The notes beneath the pieces were generated by a model. It did not search any database. It saw only the letters and a list, made by a program, of their open reading frames with translations, and was not told the origin of the DNA. Both the position numbers and the translations under genes were made by a program. Below are positions 5,919-7,747 of a stretch of 7,747 nucleotides of DNA, one piece after another (within the stretch, counting starts at the first letter, position 1; the number at the start of each line of letters is the position of its first letter). The stretch is from Planctomycetota bacterium. Lineage in GTDB: Bacteria > Planctomycetota > B129-G9. The stretch spans positions 1-7,747 of the forward strand of contig QNCA01000052.1 of NCBI GenBank assembly GCA_003644325.1. The letters run 5' to 3'.

Positions 5919-6662
5919 TTACATTGCCATTCCGCCGTCGACTCTTATCGTTTCTCCCGTCGTGTAGGCGGCAAGGTCGCTGGAAAGGAAAAGGGCCGCG
6001 TTCGCCACGTCGGAGGGCTGTCCCGCCCTGCCGAGCGGGATCATGGCCAGACTTTTTTCTCTCGCCTCCTCTCCCATTGCGCGGGTCATATCGGTTTCGA
6101 TGAAACCGGGGGCGATGGCGTTGACCGTTATCCCGCGCGAGGCGAATTCGCGGGCGGCGGTTTTTGTCATCGCTATTACTCCCGCCTTGGACGCCGCGTA
6201 GTTGGCCTGGCCGGCGGTGCCCACAAGGCCGGAAATCGACGCAATGTTGATTATCCTGCCGCTGCGTTGCTTCATCATCGTGCGCGCCGCCGCCTTCATG
6301 CAGTAGAAGCAGCCTTTCAGGTTGGTGTCGATGACCAACTGCCATTCCTCATCTTTCATGCGCACAATGAGGTTGTCGCGCGTGACTCCGGCGTTGTTGA
6401 CAAGGATGTCTATCCTGCCGAACTCCTTTACTGCGGCATCCATCAGGTTACGGCAGTCTTCAAATTTCGTGATATCGGCCGTAACGGGCAATACCCCGCC
6501 GTTGTCGGAGGCCATCTCTTCAACGAGTCCTTTCAGCGGTTCGGGGTTTATATCCGCGGCGACTATAGCCGCGCCCGCGTCCGACATGGCCCGCGCGATC
6601 TCGCGGCCTATGCCCTGCGATGCGCCCGTAATGACCGCTACCTTTTCTTTCAGGTCAATCAT
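5919..6662 (-). CDS. fabG: 3-oxoacyl-[ACP] reductase FabG
   Basis: This is an NADPH-dependent short-chain dehydrogenase that reduces 3-oxoacyl-ACP to 3-hydroxyacyl-ACP, the first reduction of each elongation cycle. The 247-residue product (E. coli FabG has 244) shows the Rossmann motif TGASQGIG at residues 12-19, NNAG at 89-92 and the catalytic tetrad Asn114, Ser142, Tyr155 and Lys159 (YAASK). It also has the NAIAPGFIETDM segment (181-192) and a C-terminal VDGGMAM ending typical of FabG. The ATG at 6662 lies 12 nt after the fabD stop. The ribosome site is weak (GGAACAG next to the start), which suggests translational coupling to fabD. SDR enzymes are numerous, but the fabD neighbour makes the FabG call strong. 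acpP, a frequent next gene in this cluster, is not present; the following gap holds repeats. Confidence 0.95.
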   Translation of the reverse strand: MIDLKEKVAVITGASQGIGREIARAMSDAGAAIVAADINPEPLKGLVEEMASDNGGVLPVTADITKFEDCRNLMDAAVKEFGRIDILVNNAGVTRDNLIVRMKDEEWQLVIDTNLKGCFYCMKAAARTMMKQRSGRIINIASISGLVGTAGQANYAASKAGVIAMTKTAAREFASRGITVNAIAPGFIETDMTRAMGEEAREKSLAMIPLGRAGQPSDVANAALFLSSDLAAYTTGETIRVDGGMAM

Positions 6663-6674
6663 CTGTTCCGTGCC

Positions 6675-7577
6675 CTAAAGCGTAACGACATCTTTGTCGG
6701 GGTCGATTTTCTTCATCAGCCCTGCCAGGACTTTTGACGGGGCGAACTCGTAGAATTTCGCCACGCCCTGCTGGAGCATCCAGCGCATCGAGGCCTCCCA
6801 GCGAACCGACTGGCTGACCTGCCGCACGAGCAGATCGGCGATTGAGACCGGTTCGCCGTGGGGACGCGCGGTAACGTTTGCGACGACCGGAATGCGCGGC
6901 TTGCGAATGTTAACTTCTTTAATTGCAATTGCCAGTTTTTTTCCGGCAGGGGCCATCAGGGCGGAGTGAAACGCTCCGGCCACCCTGAGTCTGACGGCCC
7001 GCTTTATGCCGAACTCCCCTGCCACCTTTTCGGCCCGGTCAATGGCGGCCGTCTCGCCCGAGATGACCACCTGGCCGGGGCTGTTCAGGTTGGCGATACC
7101 GATTTCTCCCGCGCTTGCGGCCTTTTCGCAGACGGCAGTTGATTTTTCGATGTCGGCGCCGAGCAGGCTGAGCATGCCGCCGGGTCGGGCGTCGCACGCC
7201 TCCTGCATATAGGCGCCGCGTTTGTGGACCAGCCGGACGGCATCCTCAAAGTCCAGCGCGCCCGCGTAGACCAGCGCGCTGTACTCGCCGAGGCTCAATC
7301 CGGCGCATGCCGCCACCGCCGATTCATCCAGTTCGCCGCGCTCCCTCATGGCTTCAAGCGAAGCAATGCTCGTGGTGAGGATGGCGGGTTGCGATATGTT
7401 GGTAAGGTTCAGCCTTTCCCGGGGGCCCTCAAAGCAGACCGCCGAGATGCGGAAATCGAGAGCGGCATCGGCGCGGTCGAATATCGCCTTGGCGGCTCGG
7501 GAAGTATCGTAAAGTTCCTTGCCCATGCCGACCTTTTGCGCGCCCTGTCCGGGAAATAGCAACGCGATTTTCGTCAT
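6675..7577 (-). CDS. fabD: Malonyl-CoA:ACP transacylase FabD
   Basis: This enzyme moves malonyl from CoA to acyl carrier protein in the cytoplasm and supplies the extender unit for type II fatty acid synthesis. The 300-residue product has the normal family length. Visible motifs are GQGAQ at residues 10-14 (oxyanion side), the nucleophile elbow GLSLGEY with Ser95, Arg120 in HKRGAYMQ (the expected malonate-carboxylate contact) and His204 in GAFHS (the catalytic His). Leu replaces the more usual His before the nucleophile Ser, a known natural variant. The ATG at 7577 is preceded by GAGAGGAT (7587-7594) with a 9-nt spacer, which supports this start. fabG follows after 12 nt, so the two are almost certainly co-transcribed. 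A repeat element begins 35 bp upstream of the start codon, so the promoter lies in or beyond that element. Identity is secure from motifs and neighbour. Confidence 0.97.
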   Translation of the reverse strand: MTKIALLFPGQGAQKVGMGKELYDTSRAAKAIFDRADAALDFRISAVCFEGPRERLNLTNISQPAILTTSIASLEAMRERGELDESAVAACAGLSLGEYSALVYAGALDFEDAVRLVHKRGAYMQEACDARPGGMLSLLGADIEKSTAVCEKAASAGEIGIANLNSPGQVVISGETAAIDRAEKVAGEFGIKRAVRLRVAGAFHSALMAPAGKKLAIAIKEVNIRKPRIPVVANVTARPHGEPVSIADLLVRQVSQSVRWEASMRWMLQQGVAKFYEFAPSKVLAGLMKKIDPDKDVVTL

Positions 7578-7612
7578 CTCGGGTCAATCCTCTCGCATTG
7601 TTTGTTTTCTTA

Positions 7613-7747
7613 CTCAAGTTGACTGAGTTTTTGTTAACCTCGGCGACTGTCACCAATTACGGAGCCGTTCCGCCCTTGTCGGAACGGATCGTAGATTGGT
7701 GACTGTCACCGTAAGGTGTTGTGAAACAGCAGATTATAATCAAGCAC
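7613..7747 (-). repeat. MITE-like intergenic element, copy C (cut by window end)
   Basis: The left terminal repeat CTCAAGTTGACTGAGTTTTT starts at 7613. The core spans 7642-7710, edged by GGCGACTGTCACC and GGTGACTGTCACC, and has the same stem as copy B. The arm follows to the window end and includes GATTATAATC at 7732-7741. The visible 135 bp differ from copy B at only about five positions by eye. It lies upstream of fabD in the same orientation as copy B. Roughly 33 bp including the right terminal repeat should lie beyond the window. Confidence 0.9.

Overview
The window carries six protein genes, all on the minus strand, and a family of short structured repeats in the gaps between their transcription units. 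The organism is a Gram-negative-type bacterium: there is a lipobox-bearing M48 metallopeptidase and another secreted envelope protein. G+C is fairly high. The FabD active-site context (Leu before the nucleophile Ser, then a long AGAL..ED..RLV.KRG run) reminds me of Planctomycetota, and such intergenic repeats would fit there, but this placement is recalled rather than demonstrated and should be treated as tentative.

Layout in transcription order (right to left): fabD (7577-6675) and fabG (6662-5919) form a tight fatty-acid synthesis pair. A repeat-filled gap follows (5594-5918). Next is an MscS-type channel with a C-terminal cyclic-nucleotide-binding domain (5593-4007), a gap with a short repeat and a clear sigma70-type promoter, and a CHASE2 adenylate cyclase (3814-1754). 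After another repeat comes an SH3-like secreted protein (1624-1088) whose stop overlaps the start of an M48 lipoprotein peptidase (1091-225). A last repeat cluster fills 1-229.

The most notable feature is the repeat family. Three copies (15-183, 5622-5789, and 7613 to the window end) are near-identical elements of about 168 bp. They have roughly 20-bp terminal inverted repeats (CTCAAGTTGACTGACTTTTT type) around a 69-bp core. The core is bounded by two same-orientation copies of the 13-mer GGTGACAGTCACC and carries a central hairpin. Two shorter members (1645-1751, 3919-3986) keep the core with a different but still base-paired stem. Partial end copies lie beside the full ones. Every long gap between genes contains a member; the two tight gene junctions contain none. 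No transposase is present, so these look like non-autonomous MITE-like elements, or a mobilised form of a smaller structured intergenic repeat.

Functionally, the adjacent cyclase and cyclic-nucleotide-binding channel suggest a local circuit: an extracytoplasmic CHASE2 sensor makes cAMP, which could gate a bCNG-type channel. The SH3 protein and M48 lipoprotein downstream would act in the envelope; a link to the cyclase is inference only.
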